DNA of 64,000 nucleotides from Notamacropus eugenii (lineage: Eukaryota; Chordata; Mammalia; Diprotodontia; Macropodidae). The stretch spans positions 63,056,238 through 63,120,237 of the forward strand of contig NC_092879.1 of assembly GCF_028372415.1 (NCBI RefSeq), given 5' to 3'. The notes beneath the pieces are model-generated. The model ran no database searches. It had not been told where the DNA came from and saw only the letters and a list, made by a program, of their open reading frames with translations. Both the position numbers and the translations under genes were made by a program. Positions 63,409 to 64,000 of the stretch are shown piece after piece; position 1 is the stretch's first letter; each line of letters starts with the position of its first letter.

Positions 63409-64000
63409 TGGGTGTATATCTGTGTGTCTGCGTGTGTCTCTGTGTAAATAGGTGTGTCTGTGTGGGTCTTTATACGTGTGTGTCCTTGTGTATGTATGTC
63501 TGTGCGTGTTCACGTGCTGGCGTTGGTTAGGGAGGGATAAGTGAGGAGAAAACCTTGTGAAATCTCAGTAAGTCAGTCCGTGGAGCAAGGATGTGACAGG
63601 GGCCTGTGGGTGCACATGGGCCATTCTAGAAACCCAGTTCCTCACCTGCTGGCCTTGGGTACCAAATGCAGGCAGAAACTCTTGGAGGACCAAGCAGGCA
63701 GTCTGTCTCTGCCGTAAACCTGCCAAATGAAATGTACTTGGAGGATTCCAGGACAGGGTCCCAGGACAGTGCCCTTAGCTCCCTCCAAGTAACCAACCCT
63801 GGAGCTGTGCAACCTCTTCCCTCCCACCCTCCCCTCCACACCCATTCTTTGCCTCCTCCTGGACTTTTTCTCTCCCCACCATCTTTTTCCAACTTCAACC
63901 CTATTCCATCTCACTCCTCCTCCTTTTTCTCCCTTTCCCCACCCTCTTTTCTCCCCGTTGCTTTTCCAGCCCCACCTAATTACCTGTGTCGTCTTGGACA

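Larger units (their letters stand above)
1..64000. repeat. Macrosatellite array, 8.74 copies of a 7.32-kb unit
   Basis: The whole window is a direct tandem array with no spacer. The motif TAAGTTCGCAGAAATGCTG recurs at 1, 7321, 14643, 21963, 29287, 36610, 43933, 51256 and 58575, giving unit lengths of 7320, 7322, 7320, 7324, 7323, 7323, 7323 and 7319 bp plus a partial ninth. The start point is arbitrary. By eye I saw roughly fifty variable positions over the nine copies. All units share the same orientation. Neither array edge lies in the window, so the true copy number is unknown. No gene is supported anywhere in the array. Confidence 0.98.
58575..64000 (+). repeat. Array unit 9, cut by window end (5426 bp)
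   Basis: Partial copy that ends within the second SINE/pyrimidine series. It carries the unit-8 variants plus three indels not seen elsewhere: a 2-bp loss near 60363 (CACTTAGTG for CACTTGGAGTG), a 2-bp gain near 60850 (CCTTTTCAC) and loss of one C near 61350. Other private variants: GGGATCC near 58713 and GTCCATGTG near 63151. MAR1 copy: about 62273-62477. Confidence 0.97.

Noticed and set aside
1..64000. CRISPR array or prokaryotic satellite
   Set aside because: Repeat units of 7.3 kb with mammalian SINEs; no short repeats with regular spacers.
1..64000. Rsx, the marsupial X-inactivation RNA gene
   Set aside because: As I recall, Rsx repeats are short GC-rich stem-loop units; a 7.3-kb SINE-rich unit does not fit.
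1..64000. Assembly collapse or rolling duplication artefact
   Set aside because: Units carry distinct, phased sets of private and shared variants, which simple duplication of one read or contig would not produce. Units 6 and 7 alone could still be an artefact.

Overview
The window is one head-to-tail tandem array. A unit of about 7.32 kb (7319-7324 bp) is repeated 8.74 times with no spacer and no flanking unique sequence. Taking the TAAGTTCGC motif as the unit start, units begin at 1, 7321, 14643, 21963, 29287, 36610, 43933, 51256 and 58575, and the ninth is cut off by the window end. Copies are more than 99% identical by eye and differ by scattered substitutions, a few 1-2 bp indels and the length or pattern of one GT microsatellite. 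In size, purity and lack of recognisable genes this is a macrosatellite, or megasatellite-class array, of a vertebrate genome.

The host is most likely a marsupial. The unit is a patchwork of old CORE-SINE fragments. Two of them match what I know of the marsupial MAR1 family: a tRNA-derived head, a CTGTGTGA...GGGCAAGTCAC core, and an RTE/Bov-B-like 3' part. Others are MIR/Ther-1 fragments, and SINEs ending in a CCCTTCCAGCTCTAAATGTC...ATGATC tail like that of MIR3/Ther-type elements. Family names are from memory and were not searched.

Layout of one unit (unit-1 coordinates): 80-308, two MIR fragments; 460-1985, four SINE + polypyrimidine modules; 2105-2865, three more MIR/MIR3-like fragments; 2866-3414, sequence I do not recognise, with a minus-strand CTCF-like core; 3415-4780, block A1 (MAR1, a tandem pair of CTCF-like cores, two MIR fragments); 4802-4935, GT-rich microsatellite; 5239-6290, a second SINE + polypyrimidine series; 6275-7320, block A2, a diverged paralogue of A1 that continues into the next unit. 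The unit is therefore hierarchical: modules of about 0.2-0.3 kb sit inside two ancient half-units (about 2.86 and 4.46 kb), which together form the recently homogenised 7.32-kb unit.

I support no protein-coding gene, tRNA, rRNA or CRISPR array. All open frames are short. They run through SINE remnants and C/T-rich tracts, and where copies differ the changes are mostly protein-altering. The most interesting aspects are the DXZ4-like combination of a tandem macrosatellite with CTCF-like (and one YY1-like) cores in each unit, the strong strand asymmetry of the pyrimidine tracts, and the pattern of variants shared between neighbouring units.
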